DNA from: Sphingomonas crocodyli
GTDB taxonomy: Bacteria; Pseudomonadota; Alphaproteobacteria; Sphingomonadales; Sphingomonadaceae
Assembly (NCBI RefSeq): GCF_004005865.1
Contig: NZ_SACN01000002.1
Location: forward strand, 310,001-374,000
DNA: 64,000 nt
Direction of reading: 5' to 3'
The position numbers and the translations under genes were made by a program. The notes under the pieces were generated by a model. The model ran no database searches. It saw only the letters and a program-made list of their open reading frames with translations, and was not told where the DNA came from. Positions within the stretch are counted from its first letter, which is position 1. Each line of letters begins with the position of its first letter. This document shows, one piece after another, positions 47,811 to 56,962 of the stretch.

Positions 47811-48753
47811 AGGCGCACAGCACCTCGAGCGGATTGTCCTCGCGCGTCAGCTCCTCATAGCGGATGCTCTCGCGGTGCATCCGCTGCAGATCGTCGTCGC
47901 TATAGGTCGGCTCGTGGTGGAACAGGGCCAGCCGTTTCGCCGCCGCCTCATGGCACAGGTCGATCGCGACGATGTTGCTCGAATGGCCCCAATCCTCCTT
48001 CATCGATACGCTGTCGGCCAGCGAATACATCGTGTCGCACACCACCAGATCGGCATCGCGGAAGAAGAAGGCGACGTCGGCCTCGCCGTCCATCCGCTCG
48101 ATCTTGTGCTCGCTGTCGGTGCTGAACACCGCGACCTTGCCGGCGCTGTCGGTGAAGCGATAGCCGTAGCTGACGTGCGAATGATGCTGCTGCATCAGCT
48201 CGACGGTGAAGTCCTCGATCGCATAGGGCACGCCGGGTTCCAGCGTGCTGAACTCGATCTTCGCGCGCAGCCAGTCGAACGGCACGGGGAAGCTGATCTC
48301 TTCCTGCTGCCGGCGCAGCGCCTGTTCGGCGTCGGGGTGGCCCGAATGGATGATGATCCGCGACGCGGGATCGAAGGCCGGCCCGAAGAAGGGGAAGCCC
48401 ATGATATGATCCCAGTGCAGGTGGGACATGAAGAAGTGGAAGACGCGCGGATGCCCCTCCGCCATGCGCCGGAACGCGTCGATCCCGAACTCGCGCAGCC
48501 CCGATCCCATGTCGCAGACGATGAAGGCGCTCTCCTCGCCCGCCGGTTCGATCTCGACGCAGGTGGTGGCGCCGCCATAGGTGCCCGATGTCGCGAAATC
48601 GAGTTCGGTGTCGATGAACGCCTTGGCCGCCGCATCGTCGGCGAAGCTGCGTCCATTGGCGGCGACCAGCGCGCGCGCCATCTTGTCGCGCACCGTCTTT
48701 GCGGTCTGCGCCACCGCCAGCGATCCGCGTGTCCCCCAGAATCGCACGAGCAT
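47785..48753 (-). CDS. MBL-fold metallo-hydrolase (PhnP/RNase Z-like)
   Basis: 322 aa. Metal site SHLHWDH (His111, His113, Asp115, His116), His193, Asp213 in FSTDSEHK, His257 (WGHSS) and His280. The glycine-rich N-terminus VRFWGTRGSLAV and the phosphodiesterase-like layout suggest hydrolysis of a phosphodiester, possibly a cyclic nucleotide. The gene lies between STAS and the CHASE2 phosphatase and overlaps the latter. A role in making or removing a second messenger is inference. Confidence 0.87.
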   Translation of the reverse strand: MLVRFWGTRGSLAVAQTAKTVRDKMARALVAANGRSFADDAAAKAFIDTELDFATSGTYGGATTCVEIEPAGEESAFIVCDMGSGLREFGIDAFRRMAEGHPRVFHFFMSHLHWDHIMGFPFFGPAFDPASRIIIHSGHPDAEQALRRQQEEISFPVPFDWLRAKIEFSTLEPGVPYAIEDFTVELMQQHHSHVSYGYRFTDSAGKVAVFSTDSEHKIERMDGEADVAFFFRDADLVVCDTMYSLADSVSMKEDWGHSSNIVAIDLCHEAAAKRLALFHHEPTYSDDDLQRMHRESIRYEELTREDNPLEVLCAYDGLEVRL

Positions 48754-48788
48754 CGCCTGTCCCCCGAAAGCTGCGCTGACGTACCGGT

Positions 48789-49124
48789 CTATAGCGCGGC
48801 GTCGACGCTGTCCGAAACGGCGAAAATCTTGTCGTAGCGGCTGATCGCCAGGATTTCGCGCATCACGCTGTTCGGCGCGGCCAGCGTGATCGTCACGCCC
48901 GCGCCGTCGGCCTTGCGCTTGGCGAGGGTGAGCGAGCGCAGACCGCGCGAGGACATATATTCAAGCCCCGCCATATCGACGATCAGCGCCTTGCCCGGCG
49001 TCGCGGCGGCCTTCTCGACGCTGGCGTCGAGATAGGCGGAAAAGCCCTGCGCGGTGAACTCGTCGACCCGCCCGGCGGGAAGCGCGACGATGCCGCCGCC
49101 ACGTTGCTCGTCACGCCACTGCAT
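48789..49124 (-). CDS. STAS-domain anti-sigma factor antagonist
   Basis: 111 aa from ATG 49124 (AGAGG upstream; a GTG at 49127 is the alternative). The STAS fold ends strand 3 with IVDMAGLEYMSSRGLR; Ser59 aligns with the phosphorylated serine of SpoIIAA/RsbV. It should be phosphorylated by the GHKL protein and dephosphorylated by the PP2C protein of this island. First gene of the STAS-MBL-CHASE2 transcript. Confidence 0.9.
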   Translation of the reverse strand: MQWRDEQRGGGIVALPAGRVDEFTAQGFSAYLDASVEKAAATPGKALIVDMAGLEYMSSRGLRSLTLAKRKADGAGVTITLAAPNSVMREILAISRYDKIFAVSDSVDAAL

Positions 49125-49222
49125 CACCGACCTCTTCTCCCCACCGGCCGCACCACCGCCGGCAGCGCGAAAGGTGCACCTGCCCGGCGGCCGGCGTCAA
49201 TCGCTGCGGGCGATGTCAGATG

Positions 49223-49387
49223 TTACGCACCAGCGCGATTAAACAGGGGGCGGTGCCGTTCGTTCCGAAACGCGCCGAAGGTCCGCTCGCTCCAGTCGTC
49301 GAGCAGCGTTCCGGAGCTTACCGGCGGCGCCGAACGGACGGGATTGGCCTTGTAGGACGGTTCGGTGCGGAAGGTGCGGATGTCCAT
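49223..49387 (-). CDS. Small hypothetical protein, 54 aa
   Basis: A short gene that starts at ATG 49387 with GAGG about 7 nt upstream and ends TAA. The product begins MDIRTFRTEPSYKANPV and continues with TLLDDWSERTFGAFRNERH. It is basic and without signal peptide. It lies between the double-TetR gene and the STAS gene on the same strand. Function unknown. Confidence 0.55.
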   Translation of the reverse strand: MDIRTFRTEPSYKANPVRSAPPVSSGTLLDDWSERTFGAFRNERHRPLFNRAGA

Positions 49388-49480
49388 GATTCGCCTCGGT
49401 GTCTGCTGACCGAGCCGATACCAGCGCCCGTCGCGGGACGCGTGTTAACAATTGCGAACTCGTGCACACATGCACCGTTT

Positions 49481-50680
49481 TTAAGGGCGCAGGATGGTTT
49501 CGTGCGGGAGCAGCATCTGGAACAGCGCCTCGAGATCCGTCTTGCCGGCGAGGATACGGACATCGCGCGCCGTGACGTGCATGTGCGCGCCCATGACACC
49601 CATCATGAAGCTGCTGAAGATTGCCGCATCGGTGTTCGATACGGGCTTGCCGACGAGCCCGGTCAGCAGGTGACGGCCCGATCGGCCGCGCAGATAGCGA
49701 AGCTGCGCGCCGAATGCCTCGAACGCCGAATCGCGGGCGCAGGCCATGATGAGTTCGTCGCTGCCCCTCACCTGATCAAGATCGCCGAAGGCTCCGTCGG
49801 CGGCCAGCTGCATCAACTCTTTAGCCGGCTTGGTGGTCAGCTGACCCAAACCCTCTTCTTTCACGTTGCGCAGATAGAGCGCCTCGAACGCCGCGCGCAG
49901 CAGGTCCGCCCGCGTCCGTAACTTGTTCGATACCGAGCCGAGCGACATCCCGCTTTCCGAGGCAAGCGCCCGATGGGTCAGCGCCGATGTGCCGCGCGCG
50001 CTCACCAGATCGGCCGCGACGCCGGACAATCGTACCATCACAGGGTCGCCCTGATCGAAGGTAGGGAGCGCCTGCAGCGCATCGGCGCGGGCGAAATCGC
50101 GCCACGGTGTGGCTGGAGACAACTGGCCGTTGAGCCATGCCTGCCAGCCGGCGCAGGTTTCCTCCAGCGCCGCGCGGTCGATCGGACGCCGCCACGACAG
50201 CAGGTGGAAAAAGCTTTCCCCCTGAAAGAAGCGGGCCGTCGGCTGGGCATGTTGGCCGCAGCCCATCCGATCGCAGAATGTCGACCAGAAATTGCCCCAA
50301 AGTTCGGCCCATCCCCGAATGATCGGCAGGTAGAAAGGATTGTGGCTGGCCGCGATCCGACATTCGCGCCACGCGAAGGCCGCCTGCCGCTGATCCCGGC
50401 ACCAATCGTCGATCAGGCCGGCCAGCAGGGGAGCGAAGGACAGGCCCGCAAGATTGCCGTTGCCGAGTTCGCGAAGGCGCGTCTCGCACCAATTGCCGGC
50501 GGACAGCAGCGCGCGTTCGTGCGCCACATAGAACAGCCGATCCATGCTGCCGAAATGATGATAGATCGCCGAAATCGCCACGCCCGCGGCACGGCTGACC
50601 GAACGGGCCGACAGTGCGGATGCGTCGCTTTCGCTCCACCCGTCCAGGCAGCAATCGACAAGTTTGTTGAACGATTCCAT
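49481..50680 (-). CDS. Double TetR-type regulator (two HTH domains in one chain)
   Basis: 399 aa from ATG 50680; a TTG at 50689 is possible. Two TetR-like units are fused: HTH1 at about 22-45 (SARSVSRAAGVAISAIYHHF) and HTH2 at about 227-262 (ALTHRALASESGMSLGSVSNKL), each followed by a helical region. Length is twice a usual TetR, so the protein may be a built-in dimer. It is divergent from a TonB receptor gene, with an AT-rich inverted repeat between them. Confidence 0.82.
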   Translation of the reverse strand: MESFNKLVDCCLDGWSESDASALSARSVSRAAGVAISAIYHHFGSMDRLFYVAHERALLSAGNWCETRLRELGNGNLAGLSFAPLLAGLIDDWCRDQRQAAFAWRECRIAASHNPFYLPIIRGWAELWGNFWSTFCDRMGCGQHAQPTARFFQGESFFHLLSWRRPIDRAALEETCAGWQAWLNGQLSPATPWRDFARADALQALPTFDQGDPVMVRLSGVAADLVSARGTSALTHRALASESGMSLGSVSNKLRTRADLLRAAFEALYLRNVKEEGLGQLTTKPAKELMQLAADGAFGDLDQVRGSDELIMACARDSAFEAFGAQLRYLRGRSGRHLLTGLVGKPVSNTDAAIFSSFMMGVMGAHMHVTARDVRILAGKTDLEALFQMLLPHETILRP

Positions 50681-51059
50681 CTGTCTCAACGCTACCGACC
50701 CGTCGGCTCTCCTGTCGCCATCCGGCGCTTATTATCGTGATCAGCGAGCCACCTGCCTGCAAGCGTCTCCTATCCGTCGTTCGGTCCATCCTATTCGACG
50801 ACAACCATTCCAAACAAGTGTTACAAAGTTTTGCTGATGGCGGTGATTTTTGCAACCGTCGATGGCATCTGATGTGATTGGGTTAATCGGACATCGCTTC
50901 AGTATTGATATATATAAAATAAAAACAGTATTTTATATGTCGAGTGCCCATATCTATCACGTAGCGATCTCGTGGATCGACCGGTATTCGGGCGTCACAA
51001 AAGAATAATACGACCGTTCTAGCGCGCCTCCCGAATTGGTTCGGGAAGGGGCAATGACG
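50681..51059. other. Intergenic control region, AT-rich, between double-TetR gene and TonB receptor
   Basis: 379 bp without a gene. Its middle (about 50900-50940) is far more AT-rich than anything near. It includes the inverted repeat at 50912-50938 and several TATATA-like stretches that could be -10 boxes in either direction. Confidence 0.6.
50912..50938. promoter_or_regulatory. AT-rich inverted repeat, candidate operator
   Basis: ATATAAAAT, 9-nt spacer, ATTTTATAT: a perfect dyad with 9-nt arms and 9-nt spacer, so the half-sites lie on one face of the helix about two turns apart. A regulator with two fused HTH domains is encoded next to it. Confidence 0.5.
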
Positions 51060-53666
51060 ATGATGGTTTTTCGCATTCGGCGTTCACGCGCGCTCTTGCT
51101 GGCGGGTGTCGCCGCCACGATGTCGCTGGCCGGGCATGCGTCCGCGCAGACGGCCGCAGACGCGACCGCTCCGGCCGCGATGGACGATGCGGGCGGGGGC
51201 GGCGATGAGATCGTCGTTACCGGCTCGATCCTCCAGTCGCAGATGCAGTCGGTCGAGCTGAAGCGCCGGGCAGACAATCTCGTCGACATCGCCGCCGCCG
51301 ATTCGGTCGGTCGCTTCCCCGATCAGAACAGCGCCGCCGCGCTGTCGCGCCTGCCGTCGGTCGCCGTACAGCGCGATCAGGGGCAGGAACGCTACATCCA
51401 GGTCCGCGGCGCGCCCAACCGCTGGACCTCGGTCAGCATCGACGGCATCCCGATGATCGGCGTGGATGAAGGCGGCACCTCACGCGCCTATCGTTTCGAC
51501 GCGGTGCCTGCGGTGTTGCTCAACGCGATGGCGATCAACAAGTCGCTCACCTCGGATCTTCAGGCCGAAGCGATCGTCGCCAATATCGATCTGCGCACCT
51601 ATTCGCCGCTCGCGCAGAACGGTTTTCACCTGCAGGGCGATCTCGGCTACGGCTTCATGGAACTGGGCGGCAAGGATCAGCGCCAGGGTTCGCTCCGCGC
51701 CAGCTGGGCGAACGATGTGTTCGGTGTCGTCGTCGGCGCCTCGCACTATCGCCGCAAGCAGCTGACCGACAATCGCGAGGTCGGCGCCTATGATGCGAAC
51801 GGCCCCACCGTGTTCGACATCCGCCAATATGAGGTGGAGCGCGAGAATAACGGCGCATTCGCGGCGATCGAATTCGAGCCCGCCGACGGCCAGCGTTTCT
51901 ACGCCCGCTCGATCTACACCGAGTTCAAGGATGACGAGCAGCGCAACCAATATGTGTTCCGCCTGTCCACCGCCGCCAACGGCACGCGATCGCCCGCCAG
52001 CGGCAGCCTGAACGGCGTGCCCGTCAGCGCGTCGGCCAATTACGGCGAATATCGCACCCGCAACTATATCAACACGGTCGGCGGGGATTATGAATCGGAC
52101 GACGGCCTCAAGGCGGGGCTGGCGCTCAACTATACCCGCACCGAAAACACCACCTATCTGCCGCTGGTCCAGTCGAGCCTGGGCACTGCCGATCGCCCGT
52201 CGATCACCTATGATGCCAGCGATCCGCGCTTCCCGGTCATCAGCCTGTTCGGCACGGTCGGTTCGGGCGCGTCGGCCACGCGCGGCGCCCCGCTCACGGG
52301 GCTGGCGCAGAGCCGCTTCACGAGCGGCGGCATCCTGATCCCGATCACGCAGGATACCTACTCGGACAGCTACACCGCCAAGTTCGATCTTTCGAAGTCG
52401 TTCGATGACATGACGTTTTCGGCCGGCATGCTCTACGCCGATCGCAAGATCAAAGGCTTCACGATCAATCAGACCAATATCGTCTCGCTCGCCGGCCAAT
52501 CGTTCAATCCCGGCGGCTATGTTGCGAACAAGCCGTGGGAGACCGAATTCCCGCTCGGCTTCCCGATCAACTATATCGACAATCGTGCGATGCGCGCGGA
52601 TCTCGACGCGCTGCTTGATCGCTTGCAGGCGGCAGGCACCTACAATCCTTCGAACATCGCGCCCGAAAACCGGTATCGCCTGAACGAGAAGACCCTCGCC
52701 GGCTACATCATGGGCAAATATGAGTTCGCATCGGGGCAGGTCGTCGCCGGCGTCCGGATCGAGAATTTCAAGCTGCGCAACACCGGCTCCAGCCGGACGG
52801 CGGCGGGGCTGGTCCCGCTCTCGGCGCCGCAAAGCTACACCGACTTCTTCCCGAGCATCAACGCGCGCTTCGATGTGGCCGAAGACCTGGTGTTCCGCGT
52901 CGCCGGGCAGCGCGGCATCGCGCGTCCGTCCTTCGGCGAAATCCGCGTCGGCAGTTCGGTCAACGACACATTCGTGCCGGGAACGGTCAGCGGCGGCAAT
53001 CCGCAGCTCAAGCCCGAATATACCTGGGGCCTCGACGCGAGCCTCGAATATTATCTTCCGGGCGGTGGCATCCTCTCGGTCGCTGGCTTCCACCGCTGGG
53101 TTGAGGATGTCCTCTATCAGAACCAGCAGCCCGTCGGCACCGATCTCTACAATAGCGGCGGCATCGATCGCTCGGGCTATCTGCTGACCTCGACCTTCAA
53201 CGGCAAGAGCGGCAAGCTCTACGGTGTCGAGTTCAACTATCAGCAGCAGTTCAGTTTCCTGCCTTCGCCGTTCGACGGCCTCGGCTTCCAGGGCAATCTG
53301 GCGCTGCTCGACGGATCGTTCGACACGCCCACGATCAAGAATATCGATTTCCAGGGCATGTCCGATACGGTCGCCAATGCTTCGGTCTATTATGAGAAAT
53401 ACGGGCTCTCGCTGCGCGTTTCCTATCAGTGGCGCAGCGACTGGCTGGATACGCTCGGCGGCTTCGGTGGTGGTGAGTTCCGCAAGGGCTACGACAATCT
53501 CGACGTGTCGGTGCGCTATGCGATCAACAAGAACGTCAGCATCTTCGCCGACGCGAACAACCTGACCGACGCGATCTACCTCGCTTATGACGGCAACAAG
53601 TCGCGCCCGACCGAGGTGGAGCAGATCGGCCGCCGCTACATGTTCGGCGTCCGCTTCTCACTGTGA
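51060..53666 (+). CDS. TonB-dependent outer-membrane receptor
   Basis: 868 aa from ATG 51060, where AAGGGG stands 8 nt upstream (the ATG at 51054 is too close). Signal peptide ends ASAQ. TonB-box-like GDEIVVTGS, plug with RFPDQNSAAALSRLPSVAVQRDQGQERYIQVRGAPNRWTS-type sequence, and barrel ending MFGVRFSL. The RFPDQN..ALSRLPGV-like plug marks the sub-family often linked to carbohydrate or phosphorylated ligands. It is followed by a secreted phosphatase gene. Confidence 0.95.
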   Translation: MMVFRIRRSRALLLAGVAATMSLAGHASAQTAADATAPAAMDDAGGGGDEIVVTGSILQSQMQSVELKRRADNLVDIAAADSVGRFPDQNSAAALSRLPSVAVQRDQGQERYIQVRGAPNRWTSVSIDGIPMIGVDEGGTSRAYRFDAVPAVLLNAMAINKSLTSDLQAEAIVANIDLRTYSPLAQNGFHLQGDLGYGFMELGGKDQRQGSLRASWANDVFGVVVGASHYRRKQLTDNREVGAYDANGPTVFDIRQYEVERENNGAFAAIEFEPADGQRFYARSIYTEFKDDEQRNQYVFRLSTAANGTRSPASGSLNGVPVSASANYGEYRTRNYINTVGGDYESDDGLKAGLALNYTRTENTTYLPLVQSSLGTADRPSITYDASDPRFPVISLFGTVGSGASATRGAPLTGLAQSRFTSGGILIPITQDTYSDSYTAKFDLSKSFDDMTFSAGMLYADRKIKGFTINQTNIVSLAGQSFNPGGYVANKPWETEFPLGFPINYIDNRAMRADLDALLDRLQAAGTYNPSNIAPENRYRLNEKTLAGYIMGKYEFASGQVVAGVRIENFKLRNTGSSRTAAGLVPLSAPQSYTDFFPSINARFDVAEDLVFRVAGQRGIARPSFGEIRVGSSVNDTFVPGTVSGGNPQLKPEYTWGLDASLEYYLPGGGILSVAGFHRWVEDVLYQNQQPVGTDLYNSGGIDRSGYLLTSTFNGKSGKLYGVEFNYQQQFSFLPSPFDGLGFQGNLALLDGSFDTPTIKNIDFQGMSDTVANASVYYEKYGLSLRVSYQWRSDWLDTLGGFGGGEFRKGYDNLDVSVRYAINKNVSIFADANNLTDAIYLAYDGNKSRPTEVEQIGRRYMFGVRFSL

Positions 53667-53692
53667 TCGGCACGAACGAAAGGATGATGGAT

Positions 53693-54565
53693 ATGGCAAT
53701 CGATATTGCTCGCCGGGGCGCACTGATCGGCCTTGGCCTGCTCGCGCTCGCCGGGGCGCCCGCTGTGGCGGCTGGCCCCGCGCCGGTGGCCGCCGAAGCG
53801 GCCGCGAAGGAACGTCTGCTGCCGCTCGAAGGCGGGCAGAATTTCCGCGATTTGGGCGGCTATCGCACCGCCGATGGCCGGACGGTGAAGTGGGGCGTCC
53901 TGTACCGCTCGGGCGTGATGAACGGCCTGACGGCGAAGGACTTCTCCTATCTGTCCTCGCGCCACCTGCGCACCGTCGTCGACCTGCGCAGCACGTCCGA
54001 ACGGACCCGCGAGCCGGTTGCATGGCCCAAGGAGAATGCAACCGTGGTCCTCACGCGTGACTATGCGATGGACAATGGCGCGCTGGGTGCGCTGCTCGCC
54101 AAGCCGGGGATCAACGCAGCCGATGTCCGCGCCAACATGGCCACCGGCTATCGCAGCATCCCCAACGAGTTCGCGCCGCAGTTCCGTATGCTGGTGAACG
54201 AACTGCTCGCCGATCAGGCGCCGCTTGCCTTCAACTGTTCGGCCGGCAAGGACCGCACCGGCGTGGGGGCCGCGATCCTGCTGTCGATCCTGGGCGTGCC
54301 GCGGGAGACGGTGATCCAGGATTATCTGCTGTCGAACCAATATTTCCGGCCGAAGGCGCCGGCGTCGGACGATCCGGCAATGGCGGCGTTCCGCAACCTG
54401 CCGCCCGATGCGATCAAGGCGCTGATGGGTGTCGACCGCACCTATATCGAAGCCGCTTTCGCCACGATGGACGCCTATCCCGGCGGTATCGACGGCTATT
54501 ACAAGGAAAAGCTGGGCCTCGACGCCACCAAGATCGCGGCGCTGCGCGCAGAATATCTGGAATGA
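53693..54565 (+). CDS. Secreted tyrosine-type phosphatase (Y_phosphatase3 family)
   Basis: 290 aa from ATG 53693 (AAAGG 9 nt upstream). A signal peptide (1-27, AVAA-G) places it in the periplasm. NFRDLGGYRT near 50 and the P-loop CSAGKDRTG (Cys182 to Arg188) are typical, but the residue before Cys is Asn, not His. Relatives act on phosphotyrosine or phosphoinositides. It starts 26 nt after the TonB receptor stop, so the two probably handle the same phosphorylated substrate. Confidence 0.9.
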   Translation: MAIDIARRGALIGLGLLALAGAPAVAAGPAPVAAEAAAKERLLPLEGGQNFRDLGGYRTADGRTVKWGVLYRSGVMNGLTAKDFSYLSSRHLRTVVDLRSTSERTREPVAWPKENATVVLTRDYAMDNGALGALLAKPGINAADVRANMATGYRSIPNEFAPQFRMLVNELLADQAPLAFNCSAGKDRTGVGAAILLSILGVPRETVIQDYLLSNQYFRPKAPASDDPAMAAFRNLPPDAIKALMGVDRTYIEAAFATMDAYPGGIDGYYKEKLGLDATKIAALRAEYLE

Positions 54566-54599
54566 TGGAGCTTTAACGGGAGCGGCGGTTGGTTGATTC

Positions 54600-56168
54600 C
54601 TACCGCCGCTTTCCGAACTTGCTCCACATCGTACCGATCAACGTCGCGCCCACCGCCACGCCCGCGATCGATATGGCGATCGTCGTGGGAGACAGGGTGC
54701 CGTCGGGACGGTGCAGATGCGGGCGCAGATTCTTCAGCAGCGGCTTGCGTGCGGACAGCGCCTCGAACATTTCGCCCGGCCCTTCGGGATCGAGGATCTT
54801 GTTGTCGGCCAGCCATTCGCGCACCGCGTCCAGCTCGGGCACTTCATAGGGGCGTAGCGAACGGCCGTCGCCGCGCAGCCGCTCGATCGTCTCGATGATC
54901 GATCCGGTTTCGGCGATCATCGCCTCGATCGTCTCGCACTCGGTGTCGAGATGCTCGGCGAGCAGCGAATTGCGTATGCCCGCGATCGTGCGGCGCTCAT
55001 CGGCATTCTGATCGCGGACCGCGTCGATCACGACATCGCATTCGGTGTCGAGCCGGAGCGACCGGTTGTTGAAGTTCGACGATCCGACGCGCAGCACCTC
55101 GTCATCGATCACCGTCACCTTGGCATGGACGTAGATCGGCTCGCCCCCCGCGGTGAACGGGCTGTAGAGGCGCAGGCGGCGATGCGGATCCTTTTCGTGC
55201 AGCGCCTCGACCAGCCGCGCGCGCGCCGAATCCATCGCGACCGGCTCCAGCCAGCCCTGGGCGCTGGTCGGATGGACGATCACGAACTCCGGCCCATCGG
55301 GCTCGGCCAGTCTTTTGCCGATCGCCTCCGCCACGCGGCGCGACGCGAAATACTGGCTTTCGGCGTAGAATAGCCGCTTGGTCCGCGCGATCAGATCGAC
55401 ATAGAGCGCCTCGATCTCGTGCCGGGGCTCCTGATCGGCCATTTCGGGGACGGTCAGGGCGATGCCCACATCGACATGGGTGAAATCGGGTTCGACATGA
55501 TCGGGCCAGCAATCGCCGCCGTCCGACACGGGATCGATCGCGTCGCCACCAGATACTTTCCAGCGCCCACGGCACAAATCGCCCAGCGCCTGCGCGGCCT
55601 GCCCCTGGATCATCGTCGTCGCATCGTGCCACGGGCCGTAAGGCGTGCCGTCCGGTTCCACGCGGCGCGGCTCCTCATCGACATGGTCGCGCGTGTCCCA
55701 ACGGTCGACAGTCACGTCGATGCCGCCGCAAAAGGCGACGTCGTCGTCGATCACGACCACCTTCTGATGGTGCGACCCCGCCGGCGGATGATGCGCGTCG
55801 AGCCGGAAATGGACCTGCGGATCCTTGATCCACTTTGCGATCCGCACCATCGTCTGCGCGTGGAACAGCGTCTTGATGGCGCCGGTATCCCAGCGCAGGA
55901 TATAGACGTTCAGGCCGGGCGTGCGCCGGACCAGCCAGCTCACGAACTCGCCCACCCGCTCCGGCCCGCCATCGTCGCCATCGCCGCCAAAGCGGATTCG
56001 CGCGTCGAAATCCCAGCCGACGAGCAGGATCTGCTTCTTCGCCTTGATCATCGCGGCGCGCGCGGCCCTGAAATAATTGTCGGCATCGACGATGACCGTC
56101 GCCTGATCCGCGCGTTCGATCCGCCAGCAATTGTGGCCCGGTTTCAGCATCGATCCATCATCCGTCAT
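54600..56168 (-). CDS. Phospholipase D-like (cardiolipin synthase-type) protein
   Basis: 522 aa from ATG 56168. Two HKD motifs: HHQKVVVIDD (His134, Lys136, Asp141) and VHAKVTVIDDEVLRVGSSNFNNRS. A single C-terminal membrane helix (TTIAISIAGVAVGATLIGTMW) is followed by a basic end. Such proteins transfer or hydrolyse phosphatidyl groups, and the membrane tail suits an inner-membrane enzyme. The start is uncertain, since no clear SD is seen. Confidence 0.88.
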   Translation of the reverse strand: MTDDGSMLKPGHNCWRIERADQATVIVDADNYFRAARAAMIKAKKQILLVGWDFDARIRFGGDGDDGGPERVGEFVSWLVRRTPGLNVYILRWDTGAIKTLFHAQTMVRIAKWIKDPQVHFRLDAHHPPAGSHHQKVVVIDDDVAFCGGIDVTVDRWDTRDHVDEEPRRVEPDGTPYGPWHDATTMIQGQAAQALGDLCRGRWKVSGGDAIDPVSDGGDCWPDHVEPDFTHVDVGIALTVPEMADQEPRHEIEALYVDLIARTKRLFYAESQYFASRRVAEAIGKRLAEPDGPEFVIVHPTSAQGWLEPVAMDSARARLVEALHEKDPHRRLRLYSPFTAGGEPIYVHAKVTVIDDEVLRVGSSNFNNRSLRLDTECDVVIDAVRDQNADERRTIAGIRNSLLAEHLDTECETIEAMIAETGSIIETIERLRGDGRSLRPYEVPELDAVREWLADNKILDPEGPGEMFEALSARKPLLKNLRPHLHRPDGTLSPTTIAISIAGVAVGATLIGTMWSKFGKRR

Positions 56169-56345
56169 GGCGCCAGCCATCGCAGGCCGGCGGCGATCCG
56201 CCAAGCGCAATGCCATCGCTTTGTTACGGCTGATCCATCCGCCTGGCGCATTGCCGTGCAATTGTCGCGTGCGTGCAACCCGCCAGACACCTATGGGGGC
56301 GACAATGGATGGTCAGCGGACATCCCAAAAAGAGAGAGGATATCG

Positions 56346-56528
56346 ATGACCGAACTCGACGACGAAGCCGCTTATCTCCTGCGCCGCGCGCGGGAGGAGA
56401 AGGAACAGGCCGAGGCGGCGGTTCATCCCAACGCGACCGCCGCGCACAATGCTCTGGCCGAACGCTACAAGACCCGCGCCTTCATCGCGCAGGTCGAGGC
56501 CGAACTGGATACGCCCGTCAAACGCTGA
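56346..56528 (+). CDS. Small hypothetical protein, 60 aa
   Basis: ATG 56346 with AGAGAGGA about 6 nt upstream. Highly charged and helical: TELDDEAAYLLRRAREEKEQ, then HNALAERYKTRAFIAQVEAEL. Ala/Glu/Arg-rich with no signal peptide. I recall such small proteins in sphingomonads without assigned function. Confidence 0.7.
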   Translation: MTELDDEAAYLLRRAREEKEQAEAAVHPNATAAHNALAERYKTRAFIAQVEAELDTPVKR

Positions 56529-56612
56529 CGATTCGCACGATCGGCGCCTGTCGCGGATATTGCGTGGGGATCTTTCAAACCCGCCCGGATTTCACTGAAA
56601 TCGCGGGGCGGG

Positions 56613-56687
<75 letters not shown>

Positions 56688-56809
56688 ATCGCCAGCATGT
56701 TGCGGCGTCCGGGCGGCGGGTGGCCGCGCGGGGTGGCGGCGCTATGGCGAATGGCGCGGCGTCCGTCAAGGCGGTTGCGGCACTTCGTGGACGATGGCAT
56801 CGCACCATC

Positions 56810-56962
56810 ATGTCCGGACCCGCCCGCTCCACCCCCGATGACCGCGCCGAAAGGCTGGCGCAGCAGCTGCGCGAAAACCTGAAGCGCCGCAAGGCGCAGG
56901 CGCGCGCGGTGCAGGATGTTTCGAAATCCGCGGCCGAATCCCCCGCCGACGAGAATCAGTAA
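56810..56962 (+). CDS. Small basic hypothetical protein, 50 aa
   Basis: ATG 56810, weak SD. The core RAERLAQQLRENLKRRKAQAR is a basic amphipathic helix. It could bind nucleic acid, but that is a guess. It overlaps the convergent CAP gene by 7 nt and starts 123 nt from the tRNA gene. Confidence 0.6.
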   Translation: MSGPARSTPDDRAERLAQQLRENLKRRKAQARAVQDVSKSAAESPADENQ

